From: CAZWHE01 sp964633825
Lineage (GTDB): Bacteria > Planctomycetota > B15-G4 > CAYZWU01
Direction: 5' to 3'
NCBI GenBank assembly: GCA_964633825.1
Contig: CAZWHE010000046.1
Span: forward strand, 1-25,611
DNA length: 25,611 nucleotides
The translations under genes and the position numbers were made by a program. The notes beneath the pieces were generated by a model. It was not told where the DNA came from, made no database searches, and saw only the letters and a program-made list of their open reading frames with translations. Of this stretch, positions 1 through 7,391 are shown in pieces (the stretch's first letter is position 1; the number at the start of each line of letters is the position of its first letter).

Positions 1-183
1 CAAACCCATATAGATCGGCACGTGACAGAAATTGGCGAGCACGTCGAATATAACATGATTCAGCTCCACCGGCGAGGAGCGTATGGAAGAAAGGCCGAAT
101 ATGAAAGCCATGTAGAGGAAAACCAGGGCGAACTGAACACCGCCCCTCAGAGAAAGGAGTCGTTGCAAGATTGGGCGGATCAT
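1..183 (-). CDS. VanZ-like membrane protein, N-terminal part (runs off the left edge)
   Basis: A partial gene whose ATG (181-183) overlaps the TGA of the upstream anti-sigma gene, so the two are probably translationally coupled. Sixty-one codons are open to the window edge. The visible protein has a basic N-terminus, a hydrophobic segment at about residues 17-33 and then LSS followed by a His-containing stretch ending HVPIYMGL. A first membrane helix, LSS and then a conserved histidine ahead of a second helix is the usual layout of VanZ-like proteins, small membrane proteins named after a teicoplanin-resistance gene and mostly of unknown role. Only the N-terminus is present, so the family call is tentative; any small multi-pass membrane protein is possible. 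No other ORF competes here. Confidence 0.5.
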   Translation of the reverse strand, partial: MIRPILQRLLSLRGGVQFALVFLYMAFIFGLSSIRSSPVELNHVIFDVLANFCHVPIYMGL

Positions 184-638
184 GGGCCCCTCATCGTCAT
201 GATAATCAGAACCCCGCCCCCTTTCTTGCGCTCCATTCTGACCTCATCCATGAGAGAATGAATCAGAAAGACGCCGCGGCCGCGTTCCGAATCCGTATCC
301 GGCATCACCCCGCTGTCCTTGATCGCCTCCTTCAACGAGCTTTCGTTTTTGCTGTTTTCGCCGTTCGTCTCGTCTCCGCCGAAATCTTCGACAGTCAACC
401 TGATTCCGACGGGATCGCCGATCGTGCACGTAATCTTCACGCGATCTCCCTTGCCCGAGCCGTGCTCCATCGCGTTGTTGATCGCTTCGCTCAGTGCAAG
501 CGCTATATTATCGCAGGCCGGGCGTGTGAATCCCCACTGTCCGGCCAGGAAGCTCACCGTCTTGCGAACAGACCGGATCCCCTTGTGCCCGAATGGACGA
601 ACCAGATCGAATCTCACGCCCATCTTTTCGCTGTTCAT
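180..638 (-). CDS. RsbW/SpoIIAB-type anti-sigma factor serine kinase
   Basis: A 152-residue HATPase_c protein. The N box is visible as ALSEAINNAMEHG (about residues 47-59), the G1 box as DFGGD (about 85-89) and the G2 box as ERGRGVFLIHSLMDEV (about 118-133), in the order and spacing of RsbW/SpoIIAB. Proteins of this family bind a sigma factor, or an anti-anti-sigma factor that they phosphorylate on serine, in the cytoplasm. Length matches the family (about 140-160). No STAS-domain partner or sigma factor is next to it, so its target lies elsewhere. The start at 636-638 has an AAGGAA ribosome-binding site 9 nt upstream. It sits 48 bp after nadC and overlaps the VanZ-like gene, at the end of a four-gene minus-strand run. 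The domain is certain; the exact regulatory partner is unknown. Confidence 0.9.
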   Translation of the reverse strand: MNSEKMGVRFDLVRPFGHKGIRSVRKTVSFLAGQWGFTRPACDNIALALSEAINNAMEHGSGKGDRVKITCTIGDPVGIRLTVEDFGGDETNGENSKNESSLKEAIKDSGVMPDTDSERGRGVFLIHSLMDEVRMERKKGGGVLIIMTMRGP

Positions 639-686
639 AAACGCTTATTCCTTGTCTCCGACCGTTCTCTTCGGCTGCCGGCCGTC

Positions 687-1547
687 TCAATCAAAACTCA
701 TATACATCGCAATGTCTAGTGCCGTGACGGAATGTGTCAAAGCACCGACCGATATGCGATCTACTCCCGTTTCGGCAATTACCTTTACATTATTGAGCGT
801 AATGCCTCCCGACGCCTCGAGGAGGGGACGCTCCTTTCCGAATTCGCGATCGATCGACCTGACCGTTTCCGACATATCGAAGGGGGACATATTATCCAAC
901 AGAACCATGTCGGCGCCCGCCCGGGCCGCGGCCAGGGCGCCCGGGGTGGTGGCCACTTCCACTTCGATCTTCGTCCCTTTCTTGACGGCGCTGCGGGCTT
1001 GACTCACGGCCTTTTCCACGGCCTCGGATTCGTCCCGGTGTTCCAGCAGCGAGAGATGGTTGTCCTTGACGAGGACCATATCGAAGAGCCCGATCCGATG
1101 GTTGGCGCCGCCGCCGGCCAGGACCGCGGCTTTTTCGAGAATTCTCAAGCCCGGCGTTGTCTTTCGCGTGTCAAGGATAACAGCGTTCGTCTCTTTGACG
1201 GCTTTCACAAATGAAGCGGTCTGGGTTGCGACGCCGGAAAGATGCTGTAAAAAATTGAGGGCCGTGCGCTCCGCTTTGAGAAGCGACGCCGCCGGCCCGC
1301 GCACCGTTAGGATTCGGGCGCCCGACCGGAGAACAGCGCCGTCAGCCAGTTCCCGGTCCACGGAAAGGGAGGCATCCGCCAAGGCGAAGGTCCGGACGGC
1401 GGGCTCCGTGCCGGCGAGCACACCATCCTGCTTGGACGTGACGATCGCCGTTCCCTTCAGATCCGCCGGAACCAGCGCGTCCACGGTGACGTCACCTGGT
1501 CCCAGATCTTCCTTCAAAGCCCGGGCAACAATATCATCCACATTCAC
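687..1547 (-). CDS. nadC: Nicotinate-nucleotide pyrophosphorylase (carboxylating)
   Basis: Quinolinate phosphoribosyltransferase, 286 residues, the usual length. It converts quinolinate and PRPP to nicotinate mononucleotide in de novo NAD synthesis, in the cytosol. Visible family signatures in order: the N-terminal LxEDLGxGDVT (ALKEDLGPGDVT), ERTALNFLQHLSG, DTRKTTPGLR (substrate-binding Arg and Lys), the HRIGLFDMVLVKDNH block, the EVEV strand, LLDNM, and the C-terminal EASGGI and DRISVGALTHS phosphate-binding segments. The start overlaps the stop of the upstream comEA-like gene by 4 bp (ATGA). No nadA or nadB is in the window. Identification is secure. Confidence 0.97.
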   Translation of the reverse strand: MNVDDIVARALKEDLGPGDVTVDALVPADLKGTAIVTSKQDGVLAGTEPAVRTFALADASLSVDRELADGAVLRSGARILTVRGPAASLLKAERTALNFLQHLSGVATQTASFVKAVKETNAVILDTRKTTPGLRILEKAAVLAGGGANHRIGLFDMVLVKDNHLSLLEHRDESEAVEKAVSQARSAVKKGTKIEVEVATTPGALAAARAGADMVLLDNMSPFDMSETVRSIDREFGKERPLLEASGGITLNNVKVIAETGVDRISVGALTHSVTALDIAMYMSFD

Positions 1548-1885
1548 CTCGTTTTTCCGGCCTCCTTCCCTTTGCCAAGCATTCCAAAGCGGAAAGCCGC
1601 CCGCGCCTTATGCGGCCCGATCCCGCGGATCTTCATGAGATCCTCCATTCCCCCGAAAGGGCCCTCCCTGTCCCTGAAAGAAACAATCTTTCTTGCCAGG
1701 CCGGGACCGATTCCGGGAAGAAGAGTCAGCTGCTCTTCTCCGGCACTGTTCAGATCGATAATATAACTTTCCGGAAGAGCCGGCTCAACCGCAGGACCGG
1801 CGGTAAAAACACAAACAATGAGAGCAATGAGAAGCGACGCGGCCAGAGCCGCTGTTTCAAAAGGATCTCTATTATTTTCCTCCAC
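1544..1885 (-). CDS. ComEA-like helix-hairpin-helix protein
   Basis: A 113-residue protein with one N-terminal membrane segment (about residues 11-30), then a tandem helix-hairpin-helix domain. The first hairpin is at DLNSAGEEQLTLLPGIGPGLA and the second at LMKIRGIGPHKARA, with the DLN-A-xEEL-LPGIG signature of ComEA. ComEA proteins bind double-stranded DNA at the outer face of the inner membrane and pull it into the periplasm during natural transformation; short anchored HhH proteins of this type are also found in bacteria without known competence. The start is GTG at 1883-1885 and no clear Shine-Dalgarno precedes it. It is the first gene of the unit comEA-like, nadC, anti-sigma, vanZ-like. 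No other competence gene is nearby, so a DNA-uptake role is only family-based. Confidence 0.88.
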   Translation of the reverse strand: MEENNRDPFETAALAASLLIALIVCVFTAGPAVEPALPESYIIDLNSAGEEQLTLLPGIGPGLARKIVSFRDREGPFGGMEDLMKIRGIGPHKARAAFRFGMLGKGKEAGKTR

Positions 1886-1906
1886 ACCCGGCGTTCCCGA
1901 AGCAAG

Positions 1907-1931
1907 AAAAAAACCGGCTCCTCACCGCCGG
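1907..1931 (-). terminator. Intrinsic terminator after the 347-aa repeat protein gene
   Basis: Read on the minus strand, a CCGGC/GCCGG stem with an 8-nt loop is followed directly by seven T residues. It lies 50 bp past the stop of the upstream gene and 22 bp before the comEA-like start, so it probably separates those two transcripts. Confidence 0.6.
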
Positions 1932-1980
1932 AGCTGAGTGGTCTTATTCGCGATAACCTGACGGATCAGAGAATGGAGGG

Positions 1981-3024
1981 TTACACGCTCGACGCGCTCT
2001 CTTCAGCCGCACTCTTGCTGAAACGTGTAAAATACAGCTTGTATATCTGGTTGAGAGCCTCGTTGAGGATTCTCTCGGAAACGACCTTGATCGCACGGTC
2101 CGTCTTTTCGCCGAGAAAAATGTAACAGATCCCGCCTTGCAGGGCCAAAGAAGCCAGAATAGCGTCGTCGATCCTGAAGCGCGTCAGGCTTCCATCCAGA
2201 GATTCGATGATGTCCATACTGATCTTGCGGATTTTTTCTTTTGCCGTATCGAAGAGACGATCTCCTGTCGAAGCCTCCTCATCCCTCTCGGCCTCGGGCT
2301 CTGGTGCAGCCTCGGGCTCTGCCGCTACCTCGGGCTCTGCCGCTACCTCGGGTTCGGAATCACCTGAATCCACACCGCCCTTTTCAACAGACACCGGTTC
2401 CGTCGTTTCCACCGGTTCCGTTGTTTCCACCGAATCCGTTGTTTCCACCGAATCCGTTGTTTCCACCGAATCCGTCGTTTCCGCGGGCACGGCGATCTCC
2501 ACCGGTTTCTCCTGTTCAGGAATTTCTACGCGAGGATGCCCCCCCACTCTGACTGCCTTGACCGTTTCGTCCAAACCTTTGGGAGTCACCACGAAATAAA
2601 CCCTCTCTTCGAGGGTGAGATAGGAATACTCGCAGGGAAAGATCTCGCATCCCTGAATATATTCGAGGCTCTCGACGAATTCGTCGGACACTTTCGGCAT
2701 GAGGAGAAAGACTCTCGGCGGTACGGAAAAATCGAAATTGGGCTCCTTGAAGATCCGCACCAGAAAAAAACGATTCTTTTTCAGACGCTGGAGAACAAGA
2801 AGGAGCCTCGATATCAATTCCCCTTTCTGTTCCTCGTCGCCCATGAGAAGCACGACGGGCTTTCCGTCCACATCCCTCGCCAGGAAGTCGATGCACGTCT
2901 CATCGTCGAGCATGAAATCACGTTCCAGAACATCGAGCCCGCCCTCGATGGCATCAACGAATTCAACGACGGTTTTCTTGACATCGTCTCCGGTTCTTTC
3001 AGAATCTCTTATGATTTCTATCAT
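1981..3024 (-). CDS. Unknown protein: nuclease-fold-like N-terminal domain, low-complexity repeat linker, helical C-terminal domain
   Basis: A 347-residue protein I do not recognise. The start is taken at 3022-3024 because a GGAAGAGAGGGA ribosome-binding site precedes it and a good promoter (3104-3131) lies inside the longer open frame, making the extra 71 codons unlikely. Residues 1 to about 155 look like one alpha/beta domain: GLDVLERDF, then CIDFLARD, then GKPVVLLMGD. This recalls the beta-hairpin core of PD-(D/E)xK nucleases, but the usual E-x-K is absent, so it would be a non-catalytic relative. About residues 175-250 are an acidic, proline-rich linker built from VETTDS/VETTEP hexapeptides and then EVAAEP units, encoded by 18-bp tandem repeats. 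The last 90 residues form a probable helical domain, ILASLALQGGICYIFLGE being its hydrophobic core. Function unknown; cytoplasmic, as no signal peptide is present. Confidence 0.85.
   Translation of the reverse strand: MIEIIRDSERTGDDVKKTVVEFVDAIEGGLDVLERDFMLDDETCIDFLARDVDGKPVVLLMGDEEQKGELISRLLLVLQRLKKNRFFLVRIFKEPNFDFSVPPRVFLLMPKVSDEFVESLEYIQGCEIFPCEYSYLTLEERVYFVVTPKGLDETVKAVRVGGHPRVEIPEQEKPVEIAVPAETTDSVETTDSVETTDSVETTEPVETTEPVSVEKGGVDSGDSEPEVAAEPEVAAEPEAAPEPEAERDEEASTGDRLFDTAKEKIRKISMDIIESLDGSLTRFRIDDAILASLALQGGICYIFLGEKTDRAIKVVSERILNEALNQIYKLYFTRFSKSAAEESASSV
2283..2486 (-). repeat. Two in-frame 18-bp tandem repeat tracts coding for an acidic linker
   Basis: About five copies of an 18-bp unit (VETTDS or VETTEP) lie at about 2392-2486 and about three or four copies of another (EVAAEP-like) at about 2283-2355. 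Copies within each tract differ by only a few bases, several being identical. The phase is a multiple of three, so copy-number change would lengthen or shorten the linker without breaking the reading frame. Confidence 0.85.
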
Positions 3025-3103
3025 CGGAATGTCCCTCTCTTCCACCTTTGATACCGCCCGGCCCCCCGGGGAAGAAACGATCGGGTATGATCCTCTCGTT
3101 GTT

Positions 3104-3131
3104 ATTATATCGAGAACCCGGTCCGAATCAA
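3104..3131 (-). promoter_or_regulatory. Sigma-70-type promoter for the 347-aa repeat protein
   Basis: On the minus strand TTGATT (3126-3131), a 16-bp spacer and a perfect TATAAT (3104-3109). The transcript would begin near 3097, about 73 nt before the ATG at 3024, which supports that start. Confidence 0.6.
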
Positions 3132-3158
3132 CCATGCATGTCTTTTTTGGAAAAGGCC

Positions 3159-3187
3159 GGGACAGGGTTCGACAATTGGGATTAAAT
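3159..3187 (+). promoter_or_regulatory. Possible promoter for a leaderless aminotransferase mRNA
   Basis: GGGACA (3159-3164, matching GACA of the -35 consensus), a 17-bp spacer and TTAAAT (3182-3187), followed by exactly six bases and then the ATG at 3194. With normal -10 to +1 spacing transcription would begin at the start codon. No Shine-Dalgarno is present. It overlaps the divergent promoter region. Confidence 0.4.
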
Positions 3188-3193
3188 AGCGCC

Positions 3194-4324
3194 ATGAGAG
3201 ACATTACAGAGCTCCGCGATCTCTTCCCGGTCGTCAAAAACTGGATCTACATGGATCACGCGGCCACGGGCTCCCTGTCGATTCCGGTCATCGAGGCGGT
3301 CAGGAAGCACTTGAACGACATGAGCACCAACGGGTGCGTGAACCACAACGACTGGGAAGCAACCACAACAGAGGCGAGAAAACGCTGCGCCGCTCTCATT
3401 GGATGCGATAGCGACGAAATCGCCGTCACCACCTCGACCTCCGAAGGCGCAAACATCGTGGCGAACGGGCTCGGCTTCGAACGGGGCGACAACATCGTGG
3501 TTCCGGGGATGGAGTTTCCGGCCAATTTCCGCCCCTGGCAGGCTCTGGAACAAAAGGGCGTTCGCCTCCGCATCGTCGAGCCTTTCGAAGGAAGGGTCGC
3601 GGCGGACGACATTCTCAACCGTGTCGACGAAAAAACCCGGCTCGTCACCCTTTCGAGCGTGGCCTACTACAACGGATATCGCATCGATCTCCAATACCTG
3701 GGCGGAGAGCTCGAAGAAAGGGGAGTGCCCCTCTACGTCGACGCGATTCAGGGTCTCGGAGCACTCGATCTCAACGTTCGGGATTGCAGAATCTCATTCC
3801 TCTCCGCGCAGGCGTGCAAGTGGCTTCTCGGCCTCGTCGGGACCTCTATGTTCTACTGCCGGAAAGAAATGCTCGACTCGATCAGACCCTGCTTCGTCTC
3901 CTGGAGATCGATGGAGGAACCCTTCGATTTTCACAAGCCGAACTTCGACATGGCGAAAGCGGCGCGGCGCTTCGAATACGGTTCGTCGAGCGTTGCCGGC
4001 ATCTACGCTTTCAATGCCGCGCTCGGGCTCCTGCTCGATACGGGAATCCCCCGCATCGAAAAACGCGTCATCGAGCTGGCCGACAGGTTGGAAAGAGGGC
4101 TTCTCGAAAAGGGGATGGAGATCCTCTCGCCCCGCAGAGAAGGCGAAAAATCGGGAATCATCTCCTTTCGCCATCCCGTGGGCGGCAGAGATTATGAAGC
4201 CTACACGGAAGACCTTCAGAAGCGGAAAATCGTCGTCTCCGCGCGGGGGGGCGGCGTCCGCGTCTCGCCCCACTTCTACAACAACGAAGACGACATCGAC
4301 GCCTTTCTGGAGGCCCTTTCATGA
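3194..4324 (+). CDS. Class V aminotransferase (cysteine desulfurase-like PLP enzyme)
   Basis: A 376-residue fold-type I PLP enzyme. Signatures: the N-terminal YMDHAATG block, TTSTSEGANIVANGL (phosphate-cup region), the SSVAYYNGYRIDL strand, YVDAIQGLGALDL carrying the PLP-binding Asp, and SAQACKWLLG, in which Lys209 should form the Schiff base. GTSMFY, YGSSSVAGI and the C-terminal small domain follow. Class V enzymes of this type include cysteine desulfurases, selenocysteine lyases and isopenicillin-N epimerase-like proteins. I see no convincing SufS/IscS cysteine loop, so the substrate cannot be assigned. The ATG at 3194 is chosen because the family homology begins there, even though the frame is open further upstream. 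The stop overlaps the CPBP protease start by 4 bp. Confidence 0.9.
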   Translation: MRDITELRDLFPVVKNWIYMDHAATGSLSIPVIEAVRKHLNDMSTNGCVNHNDWEATTTEARKRCAALIGCDSDEIAVTTSTSEGANIVANGLGFERGDNIVVPGMEFPANFRPWQALEQKGVRLRIVEPFEGRVAADDILNRVDEKTRLVTLSSVAYYNGYRIDLQYLGGELEERGVPLYVDAIQGLGALDLNVRDCRISFLSAQACKWLLGLVGTSMFYCRKEMLDSIRPCFVSWRSMEEPFDFHKPNFDMAKAARRFEYGSSSVAGIYAFNAALGLLLDTGIPRIEKRVIELADRLERGLLEKGMEILSPRREGEKSGIISFRHPVGGRDYEAYTEDLQKRKIVVSARGGGVRVSPHFYNNEDDIDAFLEALS

Positions 4325-5046
4325 CAGCGCCTCCCGGCCGGTCCGGAAGCTCCCTCTCGCTCAGAAGCGGGGTGCTCCTCTTTGCCGCCTGTTTTCTCGC
4401 TCAGATTGTGCTGGCATCCATCGCGGCGGCCATTCTGGAAAGCACGGACGCGGCAGGTCCGGAAGAGGCGACGCCCCCCGTGGAAAATCCCGCGACGAGC
4501 ATTCTCCTCCTTCTGGCCGCCCAGGTTCCGATTGTCTTCTTCACGATTCTCTTTCTCGCCCGCAGGAGCGGAGAGAGCCTGGTCCGGATCGGGCTGAGCC
4601 GGACCGGTCTTTTCAGCGAGATCCCGCCGGCTCTCGGGAGCTACGCCGTCTTCCTGCCCGTCTATTATTTTATCGTCTGTACGATCAACGCCCGCCTTGT
4701 TGACAATGAACAACAGGAGCTCGTCAGGCAGATCTCCGAACACCCCTCGCTCCTCGCGTCGCCCTTCTTCCTCGCGGCGATCTGTCTTCTCACCCCGTTC
4801 ATCGAGGAGTTTTTCTTCCGCGGGCTCCTCTATTCCGGCCTGAGGGCCTTTATCCCCGTTTTTCCGGCCGTCATCGGATCAGCCGCTGTTTTTGCCCTGT
4901 TTCACGGCCTCACCGCGGCCTTGCCGATCTTCTCGCTCGGTTGCCTGCTCGCCTTCATCCGCGAAAGGACGCGCACCCTTTTGCCCGTGACCGTTGTTCA
5001 CGGGATTCACAACGGCCTGACGCTTTTTCTGCTGGCTCGACTGTAA
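4321..5046 (+). CDS. CPBP-family intramembrane metalloprotease (Abi/CAAX-like)
   Basis: A 241-residue multi-pass membrane protein with the three CPBP (Abi) motifs: EExxxR at E162-E163-R167 (IEEFFFR), FxxxH at FALFH (H195) and HxxxN at HGIHN (H227-N231), each in a predicted helix. The conserved Glu and His residues bind a metal in Rce1-like proteases. Bacterial members include CAAX-protease-like, bacteriocin self-immunity and SdpI-regulating proteins, and most have no known substrate. Translation is coupled to the aminotransferase (ATGA overlap), which suggests co-expression but gives no obvious shared pathway. Family membership is clear; function is not. Confidence 0.92.
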   Translation: MTAPPGRSGSSLSLRSGVLLFAACFLAQIVLASIAAAILESTDAAGPEEATPPVENPATSILLLLAAQVPIVFFTILFLARRSGESLVRIGLSRTGLFSEIPPALGSYAVFLPVYYFIVCTINARLVDNEQQELVRQISEHPSLLASPFFLAAICLLTPFIEEFFFRGLLYSGLRAFIPVFPAVIGSAAVFALFHGLTAALPIFSLGCLLAFIRERTRTLLPVTVVHGIHNGLTLFLLARL

Positions 5047-5193
5047 GCTCCTCGCACCCCCGATTCGGCTGCATTTGATATATGCAGAACAAAATCGGTA
5101 TTCCGGGCGCCGACGTAATTGCTTGACAGGACCAGGAATGGGAAAGAAGGTCATGTAATCCGAAACCAAAAGGTCACCGGGGCTGTTGAATGG

Positions 5194-5199
5194 TATATT
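5194..5199 (+). promoter_or_regulatory. Possible extended -10 promoter for the FHA-vWA gene
   Basis: TGG-TATATT matches an extended -10 element (TGn plus 5 of 6 bases). No good -35 box lies 16-18 bp upstream. Transcription would start near 5206, about 39 nt before the ATG. The rest of the 198-bp gap holds only a nested inverted repeat (outer CCGATT/AATCGG, inner CTGCAT/ATGCAG, about 5060-5100) without a T run. Confidence 0.35.
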
Positions 5200-5244
5200 A
5201 AAGGTGTTCGGAGAACGATTTAAGAGAATCGCCCCTTTTTAAAA

Positions 5245-7137
5245 ATGCTGATCAATGGATCGACTCCTCATATGACCGGGAACTCCGAAGATAACGCTCC
5301 TGGGGATCTTGGACTCGCTGATAAACTCAGAACACTCGCCGAGTCGTTGCGCAAAGGCCGCGCATCCGCCCTGAGAAAAACCCACACACTTTCATTCAGC
5401 GATCACGGAGTCCTGCGCCGTTTTCAGCTCGGAACAGGAACGACGACAATCGGCCGCTCAAAAGAATGCGGCGTCCCGATCCGCCACAAAGACGTGGCTC
5501 CCGTTCACTGCAGGATCGAAAGGAGCACGGACGGCGCCCTGGTCCTTTTCGCCGTGGACGACGATCACCCCGTTGTCGTGGACGGCGCTCCCGTGGAATT
5601 TCTTCGCCTCGAGGGGGGAGAAACCATCAGGCTCGGACCGGCGTCCATCCGCCTGAGCACCGGCATGTCCTTCATCCCCGAAGAAGAAGAGATCAAGGCA
5701 AAATTCTCCCACGAAGCCAATTTCGGCAGGGTCATGGTCGGGTCGATCAAGAAAACACACTGGCTGGCCCTTTCGTGCGCTTTCCACTTTTTCCTGATCC
5801 TGTTCCTCTCGTGGCTGATCAGGCCGGACGATTTCACGGGCGCCAGGGTGGGATTTCTCCAGAACGGTTTCATCGACGACTTCAGCGGTGTCGGGTTCGA
5901 CGAAACCAGACAGGATAAGTCGAAAGAGCTCGAGTTCGACGACCCGAACGAGTCTGCAATCGTCGACCCGGACGATATGTCGGCGAAAGAGCTCATGGCC
6001 GGAAAAGAGGATTCCTTCGATCCCGACCGGTTCGGCCCGCTGGGACAGGGCGGCGCCGGTCTGGACCCGGGCATGTACAACGAGACGGGAAAAGCCCTGA
6101 AGATCGGCAGGGGCGACGGGCTGTTCGGCAAGGGAACGGGCTGGGGCGAGCACGTGGGGACCCTGAGAAAGAGCGGCCTCGACATTGCCATCCTTTTCGA
6201 CTCGACGGGAAGCATGGTCGATTTTCTCACGGAGGTCAAAGCCACCATCGGTGAAATGGTCAAAGCGCTCCACAAGATCGTTCCGAACCTCAGGATCTCG
6301 CTCATCACCTACAAGGGCGACGTCGATTCCAGCAAGTACGTCGTTGCCGGCACTCCGCTCGTCAACGATATTTTCGAGCTTCTCAATTTCTTGAACTGCG
6401 TCAGCACTTCGGGCGGATCCCCCGAAGGTTACGCCGCGATCGAGAAAGCGATCCGTCTCTCCGTCAAGAATCTCAAGTGGAGAGAAGGGACAAAGAGAAG
6501 GATCGTCATCATCGGCGACGCTCCTCCTTTCCCCGATTCGCACAACGAAGCCCTCTCGCTGATCAGAGAGTTCAAAGGCAGGCTCTCTCTCATTTATAAG
6601 GATTCCACATATACGCCCGCCAACCTGACGCCCGAAACCAAGTCCTGTTTTCGCATGCTGGCCATTGCCGGAAAGGGCGAGTTCCTGGAATACGACGGCG
6701 AGGGAGACGTGGTGCGCCACATCGTCACGGCTGTTCTCGGTTCCGAGTGGACCGATAACGTCAACGCCGTGTTCGACAACAAGGGAAAATCCCCGTGGAA
6801 AAGCGTGCTCCACCGCAAGATCAAGGAAAAAGACATCGACTGGCTGATGGAACAGTTCGCCCAGTATTCGGTCCGGCCCGAAGCCGTGGACGCCCTGGTC
6901 AGCGTGGGCGGCAAGGAAGTGGCCGCCAGGATCTGGGACAGGGTCAGAACAGGCTGCGACTCGGCCTGGCTCCTTCAACGCTGCATTTACGTGCTCACCC
7001 GGCTCACCGACCTGCACGTCGATTATATCTACTCCCATCGCCGGAGCCTGAACCGGACACAGCTGCGATACATCGAGGATGTGCTCACCTTCGTGTACGG
7101 TAAGAATTTCTACTCCAAGAAGAAGCGGCCCCAGTGA
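5245..7137 (+). CDS. FHA domain - transmembrane helix - von Willebrand A domain protein
   Basis: A 630-residue protein with three parts. Residues about 47-140 form a forkhead-associated domain (TTTIGRSKECGVPI, then PVHCRIE and the VVVDGAPV turn), which normally binds phosphothreonine peptides in the cytoplasm. A single membrane helix follows at about 173-192. After an acidic and then Gly-rich linker (about 200-308) comes a vWA domain starting GLDIAILFDSTGSM, whose D319-S-T-G-S323 is the metal-ion-dependent adhesion site, with SGGSPEGYAAIEKA further on. The last 100 residues are basic and helical. The layout puts FHA inside and vWA outside, as in a signalling or scaffolding protein. The start at 5245 lacks a clear ribosome-binding site; Met10 (5272) is an alternative. 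It appears to be monocistronic. Ligand and partner are unknown. Confidence 0.88.
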   Translation: MLINGSTPHMTGNSEDNAPGDLGLADKLRTLAESLRKGRASALRKTHTLSFSDHGVLRRFQLGTGTTTIGRSKECGVPIRHKDVAPVHCRIERSTDGALVLFAVDDDHPVVVDGAPVEFLRLEGGETIRLGPASIRLSTGMSFIPEEEEIKAKFSHEANFGRVMVGSIKKTHWLALSCAFHFFLILFLSWLIRPDDFTGARVGFLQNGFIDDFSGVGFDETRQDKSKELEFDDPNESAIVDPDDMSAKELMAGKEDSFDPDRFGPLGQGGAGLDPGMYNETGKALKIGRGDGLFGKGTGWGEHVGTLRKSGLDIAILFDSTGSMVDFLTEVKATIGEMVKALHKIVPNLRISLITYKGDVDSSKYVVAGTPLVNDIFELLNFLNCVSTSGGSPEGYAAIEKAIRLSVKNLKWREGTKRRIVIIGDAPPFPDSHNEALSLIREFKGRLSLIYKDSTYTPANLTPETKSCFRMLAIAGKGEFLEYDGEGDVVRHIVTAVLGSEWTDNVNAVFDNKGKSPWKSVLHRKIKEKDIDWLMEQFAQYSVRPEAVDALVSVGGKEVAARIWDRVRTGCDSAWLLQRCIYVLTRLTDLHVDYIYSHRRSLNRTQLRYIEDVLTFVYGKNFYSKKKRPQ

Positions 7138-7140
7138 CAC

Positions 7141-7162
7141 CCTTTCCGCCCCGGCGGAAAGG
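7141..7162 (+). terminator. Possible intrinsic terminator after the FHA-vWA gene
   Basis: A perfect 10-bp inverted repeat (CCTTTCCGCC / GGCGGAAAGG) separated by two bases begins 4 bp after the stop codon. A run of four T residues follows some nine bases later. The stem is strong but the T run is short. Confidence 0.45.
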
Positions 7163-7188
7163 AGGAGACTTTTCCAGCAGGCGGTCTA

Positions 7189-7381
7189 TATCCTCAAAGC
7201 GTCAAAAATTTCCGGCATAAAACGTTGCGCTTGCCCGAGAGCACGCCACCTGGAGCAAAAAACGGAATTTTCCCGTCCTCACTTGGCTTGAACCAAGCTC
7301 CGGAAGAAAAATCCCGTTTTTTGCTCCATCTGTCGCACTCTCGAACATTTCTGCTCGGAAATTTTTGACGCTTTGAGGATA
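7189..7381. mobile_element. MITE-like palindromic element, about 193 bp, with TA-flanked terminal inverted repeats
   Basis: The ends, 7189-7214 and 7356-7381, are perfect 26-bp inverted copies of each other, counting the TA at each edge. Inside, 7251-7265 and 7314-7328 are a second perfect 15-bp inverted pair, and the arms between are imperfectly complementary. A small CTTGG/CCAAG stem lies at the centre, so the whole element can fold into one long hairpin. There is no open frame of note. Small size, no transposase, long terminal inverted repeats and flanking TA dinucleotides fit a non-autonomous element moved by an IS630/Tc1/mariner-type transposase. It fills the gap between the FHA-vWA gene and tgt and ends 10 bp before the tgt start. 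A structured regulatory hairpin is the alternative. Confidence 0.7.
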
Positions 7382-7391
7382 ATACCCTGCC

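Noticed and set aside
2283..2486. CRISPR-like regularly spaced repeats
   Set aside because: The units are directly tandem, without spacers, in frame, and code for a low-complexity linker.
3025..3237. A 71-codon N-terminal extension of the 347-aa repeat protein
   Set aside because: It would cover the promoter with a perfect TATAAT, overlap the divergent aminotransferase start and lacks a ribosome-binding site; the internal ATG at 3024 has a good one.
5123..5128. TTGACA as a -35 promoter box in the gap before the FHA-vWA gene
   Set aside because: No -10-like sequence occurs 15-19 bp downstream.
5458..7140. A 560-codon minus-strand open frame opposite the FHA-vWA gene
   Set aside because: The plus strand carries recognisable domains across the same span; the antisense translation does not.
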